From positions 3,348,001 through 3,412,000 of the forward strand of contig OZ025255.1 of NCBI GenBank assembly GCA_964019135.1: DNA of 64,000 nt, given 5' to 3'. The notes under the pieces are model-generated. The model searched no databases. It was not told the DNA's origin and saw nothing but the letters and a program-made list of their open reading frames with translations. A program made the position numbers and the translations under genes. The DNA comes from Arenicola marina (taxonomy: Eukaryota > Annelida > Polychaeta > Arenicolidae). Of the stretch, positions 45,140 through 56,946 are shown piece by piece (the first letter of the stretch is position 1; every line of letters starts with the position of its first letter).

Positions 45140-47485
45140 CACCAACAGTCTGTGACACATTATTAACAGATGTGGAGTGCCCCATCACCACCAGTCTGTG
45201 ACACGTTATTAACAGATGTGTAGTGCCCCACCACCACCGGCCTGTGACACTTTATTAACAGATGTGGAGTGCCCCACCACCACCGGCCTGTGACACTTTA
45301 ATAACAGATGTGGAGTGCCCCACCACCACCAGCCTGTGACACTTTATTAACAGATGTGGAGTGCTCCATCACCACCAGTCTGAGACACATTATTAACAGA
45401 TGTGGAGTTCCCCACCACCACCAGTCTGTGACATTTTATTAACAGATGTGGAGTGCCCCACCACCACCAGCCTGTGACACTTTATTAACAGATGTGGAGT
45501 GCTCCACCACCACCAGTTTGTGACACATTATTAACAGATGTGGAGTGCCCCACCACCACCAGTCTGTGACACATTATTGACAGATGTGGAGTGCCCCACC
45601 ACCACCAGCCTGTGACACTTTATTAACAGATGTGGAGTGCCCCATAACCACCAGTCTGTGACACATTATTAACAGATATGGATTGCCCCACCACCACCAG
45701 TCTGTGACACTTTATTGACAGATGTGGAGTGCCCCACCACCACCAGCCTGTGTCACTTTATTGACAGATGTGGAGTGCCCCACCACCACCAGTCTGTGAC
45801 ACATTATTAACCCAGATGTGGAGTGCCCCACCACCACCAGTCTGTGACACATTATTAACAGATGTAGAGTGCCCCGTCACCACCAGTCTGTGACACTTTA
45901 TTAACAGATGTGGAGTGTCCCACCACCACCAGTTTGTGACACATTATAACAGATGGGGAGTGCCCCACCACCACCCGTCTGTGACACTTTATTAACAGAT
46001 GTGGAGTGCCCCACCACCATCAGTCTGTGACACATTATTAACAGATGTGGAGTGCCCCACCACCACCGGCCTGTGACACTTTATTAACAGATGTGGAGTG
46101 CCCCACCACCACCAGCCTGTGACACTTTATTAACAGATGTGGAGTGCCCCATCACCACCAGTCTGAGACACATTATTAACAGATGTGGAGTGCCCCATAA
46201 CCACCAGTCTGTGACACATTATTAACAGATATGGAGTGCCCCACCACCACCAGTCTGTGACACTTTATTAACAGATGTGGAGTGCCCCACCACCACCAGC
46301 CTGTGACACTTTATTGACAGATGTGGAGTGCCCCACCACCACCAGTCTGTGACACATTATTAACCCAGATGTGGAGTGCCCCACCACCACCAGTCTGTGA
46401 CACTTTATTGACAGATGTGGAGTGCCCCGTCACCACCAGTCTGTGACACTTTATTAACAGATGTGGAGTGCCCCACCACCACCGGCCTGTGACACTTTAT
46501 TAACAGATGTGGAGTGCCCCACCACCACCAGCCTGTGACACTTTATTAACAGATGTGGAGTGCCCCATCACCACCAGTCTGAGACACATTATTAACAGAT
46601 GTGGAGTGCCCCATAACCACCAGTCTGTGACACATTATTAACAGATATGGAGTGCCCCACCACCACCAGTCTGTGACACTTTATTAACAGATGTGGAGTG
46701 CCCCACCACCACCAGCCTGTGACACTTTATTGACAGATGTGGAGTGCCCCACCACCACCAGTCTGTGACACATTATTAACCCAGATGTGGAGTGCCCCAC
46801 CACCACCAGTCTGTGACACTTTATTGACAGATGTGGAGTGCCCCGTCACCACCAGTCTGTGACACTTTATTAACAGATGTGGAGTGCCCCACCACCACCA
46901 GCCTGTGACACTTTATTGACAGATGTGGAGTGCCCCACCACCACCAGCCTGTGACACTTTATTAACAGATGTGGAGTGCCCCACCACCACCAGCCTGTGA
47001 CACTTTATTGACAGATGTGGAGTGCCCCACCACCACCAGTCTGTGACACATTATTAACCCAGATGTGGAGTGCCCCACCACCACCAGTCTGTGACACATT
47101 ATTAACAGATGTAGAGTGCCCCGTCACCACCAGTCTGTGACACTTTATTAACAGATGTGGAGTGTCCCACCACCACCAGTTTGTGACACATTATAACAGA
47201 TGGGGAGTGCCCCACCACCACCAGTCTGTGACACTTTATTAACAGATGTGGAGTGCCCCACCACCATCAGTCTGTGACACATTATTAACAGATGTGGAGT
47301 GCCCCACCACCACCAGTCTGTGACACATTATTAACAGATGGGGAGTGCCCCACCACCACCAGTCTGTGACACATTATTAACCCAGATGTGGAGTGCCCCA
47401 TCACCACCAGTCTGTGACACATTATTAACCCAGATGTGGAGTGCCCCGCCACCACCAATCTGTGACACAGTATTAACATTGAGGT
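45140..47485. repeat. 46-bp minisatellite array (S), about 51 copies
   Basis: The unit is cagtctgtgacacattatta followed by acagatgtggagtgccccaccaccac. Distinct unit types (cagcctgtgacacttt; ttaacccagatg; cataaccaccag) recur in the same order around 46020-46440 and 46440-46860, showing block duplication of about 420 bp (nine units). Confidence 0.96.
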
Positions 47486-47653
47486 AGATAACTCCAAAAA
47501 CCGTACATCATATGATATTAACACGGTAAATGCCTATGGCGTCTCGCTTATTCCCCGCCCATGCCCCCACCCTCTGTCACCCCCCTTACCACCCACGCCT
47601 GTCGCTTCAAGGCGCTTCAATTTCGCGACCGGAACAGGAAATAATGACAGGTC
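47486..47653 (+). promoter_or_regulatory. Unique GC-rich stretch upstream of a candidate first exon
   Basis: Contains ccaccctctgtcacccccct and an ETS-like gaccggaacaggaa about 25 nt before the ATG at 47654. No TATA box. Possible promoter. Confidence 0.35.
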
Positions 47654-47687
47654 ATGGCTGAGGTGGACTTCTCCCCCGAGCGGGTCA
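47654..47687 (+). CDS. Candidate first coding exon (MAEVDFSPERV)
   Basis: ATG at 47654 (ggtcATGG) opens 11 codons plus one base and ends at a consensus donor TCA/GTGAGT (47688); an alternative donor GTCAGT lies at 47684. The array that follows repeats cggtcactgagggagg, a near copy of this exon-intron border. No downstream exon can be identified, because the window then enters arrays and the duplicated segment. Confidence 0.42.
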
Positions 47688-47699
47688 GTGAGTGAGGCG

Positions 47700-47880
47700 G
47701 GGGAGGGGGGAGGGGGCGGTCACTGAGGGAGGGAGGGGGAGGGTGGGCGGTCAGAGAGGGAGGGGGTGCCGGTCACTGAGGGAGGCGGGGGGGGGGGGCT
47801 TGCCGGTCACTGAGAGAGGAAGGGAGGGAGGAGTGTGTCGGTCACTGAGGGGAGGAAGGGGGGGGGGGGGGATTCAGTGT
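47700..47880. repeat. Donor-derived irregular repeat (T)
   Basis: Five to six imperfect units of about 33 bp, each with cggtcactgagggaggcggg or cggtcagagagg, separated by G runs. The seed resembles cgggtcagtgagtgaggcgg at the exon border (47682-47701). Confidence 0.8.
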
Positions 47881-48419
47881 GCCGGTCAGGCAGCTGTTAC
47901 CCCGAGGACCCGTCGATCACGCAGACCAGGGCGGAAGCACCCAAGTCTGAGGAGCACTCTCCACGCCGATATGGGCGGAACTGGGGCATGTGTCGGAGGG
48001 GTGGGGGGGGGGGGGGGCAGGAGACAGTACCGGTGGCGACAGACCACCGGTCTATGTAACTCTTTGCTTCGTGGGAGGCGTGGTTATTTGATAGGAAACT
48101 GTACAGGAGTTTTTCACTCCTCGTAAAAATAAATCAGTTGTGATTTGTTGAATTGCTGGTCTTTACTCTATCGATTGTCTCCAGATAACCTAAAGGTAGA
48201 CTGGTGGCGGGGGGGGGAGGTGCCAGGGGGGGGGGGTACCAGGCATAAATCAAAGCCAAGCAGGCAGTGCAATCTGACAGAAACAAGCTATCCATTGCTG
48301 CGAGGATGGTTGGATTGTTCCCGAGATAGTGTGACGTCATGCCATCAGGACGTTCCGTAGTACATGTAATAACTAACCGGCTATCATGTCCCCATACTAC
48401 TGCCCCAAAGAGACGGCAC
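47881..48419. other. Unique sequence, no supported gene
   Basis: Contains an aataaatc near 48129 and a small inverted repeat (aggagt-ttttc-actcct, about 48106-48122). Otherwise nothing is recognised. Confidence 0.4.
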
Positions 48420-48544
48420 CTCATTGCACAGTCTTGTCAGAGAAACTTCATCGAGCAGAGATTAGGTTGGAATGAACCTTCTTGCAATGCCCAGTTGTTA
48501 CAAGTAATTGACATGCGTGACTATTTTTTCAATAGAGGTTAGTA

Positions 48545-48672
48545 GGGTGCGGGCCAGGGGGTGTGGACGGGGGCCGTCGTGTTGGCGGAGGCGTAGGCGG
48601 AGGCGGGGGCGGGGGCGGAGGCGGGGGCGAGGGCAGGGGCGGGGGCAGGGGCGGGGGCGGGGGCGGGGGCGA
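48545..48672. repeat. GGGGGC/GGAGGC hexamer-type tract, copy 1
   Basis: Tandem gggggc and ggaggc hexamers (with gggcaggggc) on the plus strand, prone to quadruplex formation. Arg-Gly open frames are low-complexity artefacts. The second copy is at 56442-56569. Confidence 0.9.
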
Positions 48673-49049
48673 AGGGACTTAGGTTGTGTATTCAGAACGC
48701 TTTAATTAACCAATGTTGGTCATATCGTCAATGGGAGAAGGAAGAGAGAGTGGAGCCATGTCCCCGATGAGTTAGGAGTTATGGCTTAAGGATAGGGGAG
48801 CGATTTAAGGCTCGCAGCGTGGCGCCATCTAGCAGGAGGAACGGCGATGAGGGACAGATAAGACCTGGATCACCCCTTGGGGCACCACATATGTAGACTT
48901 TCTCATCGCTTCATCTGTTGTTCAAAGTTTGTTATTGGCAAACATTGGTATGAGCCGGCGGGGGTCCTAGTTCATCTGCCCGCGGCCATCGCTCGTCACA
49001 GTCAACAGCGACCTACCACAGCACACGGCGTGGTGAAACGCCGGCAAGA

Positions 49050-50274
49050 ACGAGACTACGAGATAAAGGACGAGAGTAAGAGCTAAAGGACGAGAGGTAC
49101 GAGATAAAGGACGAGAGGTACGAGATAAAGGACGAGAGTAAGAGCTAAATGACGAGACGTACGAGATAAAGGACGAGAGATGCGAGATAGAGGACGAGAG
49201 GTACGAGATAAAGGACGAGAGGTACGAGATAAAGAACGAGAGGTACGAGAGGTACGAGATAAAGGATGAGACGTACGAGATAAAGGACGAGACGTACGAG
49301 ATAAAGGACGAGAGGTGCGAGATAGAGGACGAGAGGTACGAGATAAAGGACGAGAGGTACGAGATAAATGACGAGAGGTACGAGATAAAGGACGAGAGGT
49401 ACAAAATAAAGGACAAGAGGTTCGAGATAAAGGACGAGAGGTACGAACTAAAGGACGAGAGGTACAAAATAAAGGACGAGAGGTGCGAGATAAAGGACGA
49501 GAGGTACGAGATAAAGGACGAGAGTAAGAGCTAAAGGACGAGAGGTACGAGATGAAGGACGAGAGGTACGAAATAAAGGACGAGAGGTACGAGATAAAGG
49601 ACGAGAGGTACGAGATGAAGGACGAGACGTACGAAATAAAGGACGAGAGGTACGAGATAAAGGACGAGAGGTACGAGATAAAGGACGAGAGGTTCGAGAT
49701 AAAGGACGAGTATTAAGAGATAAAGGACGAGAGGTACGAGATAAAGGACGAGAGGTACGAGATAAAGGACGAGTATTAAGAGATAAAGGACGAGAGGTAC
49801 GAGATAAAGGACGAGAGGTACGAGATAAAGGACGAGAGGTTCGAGATAAAGGACGAGAGATACGAGATAAAGGACGAGAGGTACGAGATAAAGGACGAGA
49901 GGTTCCAAAAAAAGGACGAGAGGTACGAGATAAAGGACGAGAGGTTCGAGATAAAGGACGAGAGGCACGAGATAAAGGACGAGAGATACGAGATAAAGGA
50001 CGAGAGTTACGAGTTAAAGGACGAGAGGTACGAGATAAAGGACGAGAGGTACGAGATAAAGGACGAGAGTTACGAGATAAAGGACGAGAGGTACGAGATA
50101 AAGGAAGAGAGGTACGAGATAAAGGACGAGAGGTACGAGATAAAGGACGAGAGGTTCGAGATAAAGGACGAGAGATACGAGATAAAGGGCGAGAAGTACG
50201 AGATAAAGGACGAGAGGTTCGAAAAAAAGGACGAGAGGTGCGAGATAAAGGACGAGAAGTACGAGATAAAGGAG
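49050..50274. repeat. 21-bp minisatellite array (V), copy 1, about 58 copies
   Basis: The unit is gagataaaggacgagaggta with c. The heptapeptide open frame (EIKDERY) is a repeat artefact. It abuts the 23-bp array directly. Confidence 0.95.
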
Positions 50275-50275
50275 T

Positions 50276-53200
50276 CGGGGTCCGGGCGTCCTGCGAGTCC
50301 GTATTCTGGCGTCCCGCATGTCGGAGTCCGGGCGTCCCGCGGGTCCGGGTCCGGGCGTCCCGCGGGTCAGGGTCCGTACGTCCCGCGGGTCAGGGTCCGG
50401 GCGTCCCGCGGGTCAGGGTCCGGGCGTCCCGCGGGTCCGGGTCCGGGCGTCCCGCGGGTCGGGGTCCGGGCGTCCCGCGGGTCGGGGTCCGGGCGTCCCG
50501 CGGGTCGGGGTCCGGGCGTCCCGCGGGTCCGGGTCCGGGCGTCCCGCGGGTCAGGGTCCGTACGTCCCGCGGGTCAGGGTCCGGGCGTCCCGCGGGTCAG
50601 GGTCCGGGCGTCCCGCGGGTCCGGGTCCGGGCGTCCCGCGGGTCGGGGTCCGGGCGTCCCGCGGGTCGGGGTCCGGGCGCCCCGAGAGTCCGGGTCCGGG
50701 CGTCCCGCGGGTCAGGGTCCGTACGTCTCGCGGGTCAGGGTCCGGGCGCCCCGAGGGTCCGGGTCCGGGCGTCCCGCGGGTCCGGGTCCGGGCGCCCCGA
50801 GGGTCCGGGTCCGCGCGTCCCGCGGGTCAGGGTCCGGGCGTCCCTCGGGTCGGGGTCCGGGCGTCCCGCGGGTCGGAGTCCGGGCGACCCGCGGGTCGGG
50901 GTCCGGGCGTCCCGCGGGTCGGGGTCCGTACGTCCCGCGGGTCAGGGTCAGGGCGTCCCGCGGGTCAGGGTCCGGGCGTCTCGCGGGTCGGGGTCCGGGC
51001 GCCCCGCGGGTCGGGGTCCGGGCGCCCCGCGGGTCAGGGTCCTGGCGTCCCGCCGGTCAGGGTCCGGGCGCCCCGCGGGTCGGGGTCCGGGCGTCCCGCG
51101 GGTCCGGGTCCGTACGTCCCTCGGGTCAGGGTCAGGGCGTCCCGCGGGTCAGGGTCAGGGCGTCCCGCGGGTCAGGGTCCGGGCGTCTCGCGGGTCGGGG
51201 TCCGGGCGCCCCGCGGGTCGGGGTCCGGGCGCCCCGCGGGTCAGGGTCCTGGCGTCCCGCCGGTCAGGGTCCGGGCGCCCCGCGGGTCGGGGTCCGGGCG
51301 TCCCGCGGGTCCGGGTCCGTACGTCCCGCGGGTCAGGGTCAGGGCGTCCCTCGGGTCCGGGTCCGTACGTCCCGCGGGTCATGGCCCGGGCGTCCCGCGG
51401 GTCGGGGTCCGGGCGCCCCGCGGGTCGGGGTCCGGGCGCCCCGCGGGTCAGGGTCCTGGCGTCCCGCCGGTCGGGGTCCGGGCGTCCCGCGGGTCAGGGC
51501 CCGGGCGTCCCGCGGGTCCGGGTCCGGGCGTCCCGCGGGTCCGGGTCCGTACGTCCCGCGGGTCGGAGTCCGGGCGTCCCGCGGGTCAGGGTCCGGGCGT
51601 CCCGCGGGTCCGGGTCCGTACGTCCCGCGGGTCGGAGTCCGGGCGTCCCGCGGGTCCGGGTCCGGACGTCCCGCGGGTCGGAGTCCGGGCGTCCCGCGGG
51701 TCAGGGTCCGGGCGTCCCGCGGGTCGGGGTCCGGGCGTCCCGCGGGTCCGGGTCCGGGCGTCCCGCGGGTCAGGGTCCGGGCGTCCCGAGGGTCCGGGTC
51801 CGGGCGTCCCTCGGGTCAGGGTCCGTACGTCCCGCGGGTCAGGGCCTGGGCGTCCCGCGGGTCGGGGCCTGGGCGTCCCGCGGGTCAGGGTCCTGGCGTC
51901 CCGCGGGTCAGGGTCCGGGCGTCCCGCGGGTCCGGGTCCGTACGTCCCGCGGGTCGGAGTCCGGGCGTCCCGCGGGTCCGGGTCCGGACGTCCCGCGGGT
52001 CGGAGTCCGGGCGTCCCGCGGGTCAGGGTCCGGGCGTCCCGCGGGTCGGGGTCCGGGCGTCCCGCGGGTCCGGGTCCGGGCGTCCCGCGGGTCAGGGTCC
52101 GGGCGTCCCGAGGGTCCGGGTCCGGGCGTCCCTCGGGTCAGGGTCCGTACGTCCCGCGGGTCAGGGCCTGGGCGTCCCGCGGGTCGGGGCCTGGGCGTCC
52201 CGCGGGTCGGGGTCCGGGCGTCCCGCGGGTCGGGGTCCGTACGTCCCGCGGGTCGGGGTCCTGGCGTCCCGCGGGTCAGGGTCCGGGCGTCCCGCGGGTC
52301 GGGGTCCGTACGTCTCGCGGGTCGGGGTCCGTACGTCCCGCGGGTCAGGGCCTGGGCGTCCCGCGGGTCGGGGCCTGGGCGTCCCGCGGGTCGGGGTCCG
52401 GGCGTCCCGCGGGTCGGGGTCCGTACGTCCCGCGGGTCGGGGTCCTGGCGCCCCGCGGGTCAGGGTCCGGGCGTCCCGCGGGTCCGGGTCCGGGCGTCCC
52501 GCGGGTCAGGGTCCGGGCGTCCCGAGGGTCCGGGTCCGGGCGTCCCTCGGGTCAGGGTCCGTACGTCCCGCGGGTCAGGGCCTGGGCGTCCCGCGGGTCG
52601 GGGCCTGGGCGTCCCGCGGGTCGGGGTCCGGGCGTCCCGCGGGTCGGGGTCCGTACGTCCCGCGGGTCGGGGTCATGGCGTCCCGCGGGTCAGGGTCCGG
52701 GCGTCCCGCGGGTCGGGGTCCGTACGTCTCGCGGGTCGGGGTCCGTACGTCCCGCGGGTCAGGGCCTGGGCGTCCCGCGGGTCGGGGCCTGGGCGTCCCG
52801 CGGGTCGGGGTCCGGGCGTCCCGCGGGTCGGGGTCCGTACGTCCCGCGGGTCGGGGTCCTGGCGCCCCGCGGGTCAGGGTCCGGGCGTCTCGCGGGTCGG
52901 GGTCCGGGCGTCCCGCGGGTCAGAGTCCGGGCGTCCCTCGGGTCGGGGTCCTGGCGTCCCGCGGGTCAGGGTCCGTACGTCTCGCGGGTCAGGGTCCGGG
53001 CGCCCCGAGGGTCCGGGTCCGGGCGTCCCGCGGGTCGGGGTCCGGGCGCCCCGAGGGTCCGGGTCCGGGCGTCCCGCGGGTCGGGGTCCGGGCGCCCCGA
53101 GGGTCCGGGTCCGGGCGTCCCGCGGGTCGGGGTCCGGGCGCCCCGAGGGTCCGGGTCCGGGCGTCCCGCGGGTCAGGGTCCGGGCGTCCCTCGGGTCGGG

Positions 53201-54289
53201 GTCCGGGCGTCCCGCGGGTCGAGGTCCGGGCGTCCCGCGGGTCGGGGTTCGTACGTCCCTCGGGTCAGGGTTCGTACGTCCCGCGGGTCAGGGCCCGGGC
53301 GTCCCGCGGGTCGGGGTCCGGGCGTCCCGCTGGACGGGGTCCGGGCGTCCCGCGAGTCAGGGTCCGGGCGTCCCGCGGGCCGGGTCCGGGCGTCCCGCGG
53401 GCCGGGTCCGGGCGTCCCGCGGGTCGGGGTCCTGGCGTCCCGCGGGTCGGGGTCCGGGCGTCCCGCGGGTCGGGGTCCTGGCGTCCCGCGGGTCGGGGTC
53501 CGGGCGTCCCGCGGGTCAGGGCCTGGGCGTCCCGCGGGTCGGGGCCTGGGCGTCCCGCGGGTCGGGGTCCGGGCGTCCCGCGGGTCGGGGTCCGTACGTC
53601 CCGCGGGTCGGGGTCCTGGCGCCCCGCGGGTCAGGGTCCGGGCGTCTCGCGGGTCGGGGTCCGGGCGTCCCGCGGGTCAGAGTCCGGGCGTCCCTCGGGT
53701 CGGGGTCCTGGCGTCCCGCGGGTCAGGGTCCGTACGTCTCGCGGGTCAGGGTCCGGGCGCCCCGAGGGTCCGGGTCCGGGCGTCCCGCGGGTCGGGGTCC
53801 GGGCGCCCCGAGGGTCCGGGTCCGGGCGTCCCGCGGGTCGGGGTCCGGGCGCCCCGAGGGTCCGGGTCCGGGCGTCCCGCGGGTCGGGGTCCGGGCGCCC
53901 CGAGGGTCCGGGTCCGGGCGTCCCGCGGGTCAGGGTCCGGGCGTCCCTCGGGTCGGGGTCCGGGCGTCCCGCGGGTCGAGGTCCGGGCGTCCCGCGGGTC
54001 GGGGTTCGTACGTCCCTCGGGTCAGGGTTCGTACGTCCCGCGGGTCAGGGCCCGGGCGTCCCGCGGGTCGGGGTCCGGGCGTCCCGCTGGACGGGGTCCG
54101 GGCGTCCCGCGAGTCAGGGTCCGGGCGTCCCGCGGGCCGGGTCCGGGCGTCCCGCGGGCCGGGTCCTGGCGTCCCGCGGGTCGGGGTCCGGGCGTCCCGC
54201 GGGTCGGGGTCCTGGCGTCCCGCGGGTCGGGGTCCTGGCGTCCCGCGGGTCGGGGTCTGGGCGTCCCGCTGGGCGGGGTCCGGGCCGGG
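50276..54289. repeat. 23-bp GC-rich minisatellite array (W), copy 1, about 174 copies
   Basis: The unit is gtcccgcgggtcggggtccg followed by ggc, with cagg, ccgg, gtacgtc and ctggc variants. It lacks plus-strand stops in any phase, so very long open frames (up to 1376 codons) exist in all three forward frames with a 23-residue periodicity. Larger blocks recur, e.g. 52858 and 53615 (offset 757 bp, about 33 units). Extremely CpG-rich. Confidence 0.96.
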
Positions 54290-54770
54290 TTGGAGAGGTG
54301 ACTGCTACACGAGCCATAGCGCAGGGATTACCCGGGAGGGCATGCCGCCAGATTGTCACGCCCCTTGAGACAGAAAGTCAGTGGCCCCCTGGAGGGTGCT
54401 CTAGTGGGGGGGGGGGGGGGGGGCGGGGGTCCGCCGTGCCCGGGCAAACATCATCTCCCAAACAGTGTGGCAGGTGTTGTAGTGGTGAGCTGAGAGCATT
54501 GCCCCATTCACCCCCCCTTCACCAATGGTGCTTCTCAGTGACGCCAACCAACAATGGCTCCCCAAGCCGTCTGCCACAAGCCGCCTGCTACAGGCGGTCT
54601 GCCAGCTACTCCCGTTGATATTACGACTCGGAAATAAAAGAACCATTTGTGTCCAAGTGGAAGAAGAAAGTAAACATTATCCGAGGCTTCTCGGCCTAGC
54701 TTTTTCTGCAGGTGATGAGGTACTTTGTCACAATGGAGATCGTCGTTCGTTTGTCTCCATATATCTGGGT
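54290..54770. other. Unique flank of array W, copy 1
   Basis: Contains G-runs at about 54410-54427 and an aataaaagaacc near 54634. No supported gene. Confidence 0.4.
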
Positions 54771-54836
54771 GAGAGTCTACCTTGCCAGGGATGAGAGTCT
54801 ACCTTGCCAGGGATGAGAGTCTACCTTGCCAGGGAT
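54771..54836. repeat. 22-bp tandem repeat, three copies
   Basis: The unit gagagtctaccttgccaggg plus at starts at 54771, 54793 and 54815. The same occurs at 62559-62624 in the second copy. Confidence 0.95.
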
Positions 54837-56116
54837 GAGAGGGACTAGGGATTGACTTATATAAGTTTCTCCGCTTACTGGGAGAAGGGGGTGGGGGTGT
54901 AATAGTAGGGGAGGATCGGGAATTTGCGAAGGGGGGTGCTCTGAAAAGTTACGACCGGGTGGGATGGAGGGGGGGGGGGTGCTTGGAGAACCCGACTTTT
55001 AGGTGTATGTTTAAGTTCCCAAAGAGGGGTTGCGACGGCCCTAATCCCCGCCCCCCCCCACCAGATCCCCCCTGAATAGAGTAAAATGCATGTTGTTTTA
55101 AACAAATTATTCTTCGGCAATGTCTATCAAGGAGTGGCTTTAGTGTTTAGTGAATTTAGTGATTTGACAGCGTCTGATTTGAAACGGGTCGAAACCTCGG
55201 AATGGCATCCTGTTGCGGTGTAAGCTGGTGACTGAAACACTCTGCCCACCCCGCAGCTGTCAGTCACCATTGGCACAATGTACGCCAGGCAAGATTCACT
55301 TGACAATGTAGCCACAGGCACCATTGGTGGGAGGCCCCGCGGGTGTGCATCTACGTCAGACGATGGATTTGCAGTTTATTTATTGCGGTTTTCAATTCCA
55401 ATTCATTACGTAGACCTTACCACAGTCATCCTCATAATGCGTGGTCCTTTGGCTCACAGTATCAGACGCCTGGCGGGTAGGGTATGGCTCGTGCTGGGCC
55501 CCACGTAGGTCTCCCATGGGTGTGCCGTTAACCGTTTACAGTGGGCGCATTTCTGTGGGCCAGGACCGGTAGTCCGCCCGGTATACTCGAGCTCTTCCGG
55601 ACCTGCCGGTCGGGCTACGCCGAATGTCAATGAATTGTTCACACCGGTCATGTCCGGTTCATTTAGGGGCAATTGTACCAGCCTAGACAGTCACTTTTCA
55701 GCCGCCATTTTCTCCCGAATGTGTCGTGCTGTTTTGAACGGGGTACATCGGCATTACCGACTGAATGCGTGAGCCGGGTGAAAGAAGTGTCGGGCGGTAT
55801 ACCGATGCGCAATGTGCGTAGTCGGTCCACCTTGGGGATATACCCCGGTTGCCAAAGAAATGCGCCCAGTGGCGGGATATCCACGGAGACCGTTCTAGGC
55901 CATCAGCAAACACTTCCAACCCATCCTTTCTCTTGCTTACTGTGTGAGGCGTTGACCTGCAGACATGATTGTTACATTCTTGTAGTCAACATATTCAAGA
56001 CGACCGTGGCGTTTCAAGCAATGATGCCTTTTACAGATTCAATGTGTTTTTCGTTTCCCGCATGACTCGTACAGTGCGCCATGGGCCGGGGATGAAAAAA
56101 TGTGTCTTTGAGGCCT
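54837..56116. other. Unique sequence of copy 1, no identified gene
   Basis: Open frames include 55673-56065 plus (130 codons from a non-ATG start, with TECVSRVKEVSGG) and 55454-55672 minus (with CAHCKRLTAHPWETYVG). They recur in copy 2 only because the copies are nearly identical, so this is not evidence of selection. No family recognised. Confidence 0.4.
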
Positions 56117-56316
56117 NNNNNNNNNNNNNNNNNNNNNNNNNNNNNNNNNNNNNNNNNNNNNNNNNNNNNNNNNNNNNNNNNNNNNNNNNNNNNNNNNNNN
56201 NNNNNNNNNNNNNNNNNNNNNNNNNNNNNNNNNNNNNNNNNNNNNNNNNNNNNNNNNNNNNNNNNNNNNNNNNNNNNNNNNNNNNNNNNNNNNNNNNNNN
56301 NNNNNNNNNNNNNNNN
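56117..56316. other. Assembly gap (200 N)
   Basis: Exactly 200 N, at the precise boundary between the two near-identical segments. A round number suggests a placeholder length. Confidence 0.99.
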
Positions 56317-56441
56317 CTCATTGCACAGTCTTGTCAGAGAAACTTCATCGAGCAGAGATTAGGTTGGAATGAACCTTCTTGCAATGCCCAGTTGTTACAA
56401 GTAATTGACATGCGTGACTATTTTTTCAATAGAGGTTAGTA

Positions 56442-56569
56442 GGGTGCGGGCCAGGGGGTGTGGACGGGGGCCGTCGTGTTGGCGGAGGCGTAGGCGGAGG
56501 CGGGGGCGGGGGCGGAGGCGGGGGCGAGGGCAGGGGCGGGGGCAGGGGCGGGGGCGGGGGCGGGGGCGA
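56442..56569. repeat. GGGGGC/GGAGGC hexamer-type tract, copy 2
   Basis: Same as 48545-48672. Confidence 0.9.
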
Positions 56570-56946
56570 AGGGACTTAGGTTGTGTATTCAGAACGCTTT
56601 AATTAACCAATGTTGGTCATATCGTCAATGGGAGAAGGAAGGGAGAGTGGAGCCATGTCCCCGATGAGTTAGGAGTTATGGCTTAAGGATAGGGGAGCGA
56701 TTTAAGGCCCGCAGCGTGGCGCCATCTAGCAGGAGGAACGGCGATGAGGGACAGATAAGACCTGGATCACCCCTTGGGGCACCACATATGTAGACTTTCT
56801 CATCGCTTCATCTGTTGTTCAAAGTTTGTTATTGGCAAACATTGGTATGAGCCGGCGGGGGTCCTAGTTCATCTGCCCGCGGCCATCGCTCGTCACAGTC
56901 AACAGCGACCTACCACAGCACACGGCGTGGTGAAACGCCGGCAAGA

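Larger units (their letters stand above)
48420..56116 (+). repeat. Copy 1 of a 7.6- to 7.7-kb duplicated segment
   Basis: This stretch matches 56317-63903 nearly base for base in the unique parts; offset is 7897 bp at the left and 7787 bp at the right. It is followed immediately by a 200-N gap. Differences are a few single bases plus rearranged minisatellites. Most likely the end of one contig that overlaps the next. Confidence 0.95.

Noticed and set aside
44816..45166. 116-codon open frame before array S
   Set aside because: Ends in the 46-bp repeat and has no promoter, splice or family evidence.
48106..48122. Histone-type 3' stem-loop (aggagt-ttttc-actcct)
   Set aside because: It is an inverted repeat but does not fit the conserved histone stem-loop sequence, and no histone gene is upstream.
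50238..54368. Very long plus-strand open frames of 1376 and 1327 codons (and 1640 in the second copy)
   Set aside because: They are translations of a 23-bp repeat without stops in any phase. All three frames are equally open, and there is no splice, start or domain evidence.
54678..54710. U2 snRNA-like fragment (ggcttctcggcctagc)
   Set aside because: Only about 12 bases match the U2 5' end; the following sequence has no branch-recognition or Sm region, so it is probably coincidence.
55673..56065. 130-codon open frame present in both copies of the duplicated segment
   Set aside because: Conservation is trivial because the copies are nearly identical. It starts at a non-ATG codon, and overlapping frames on the other strand are also open.
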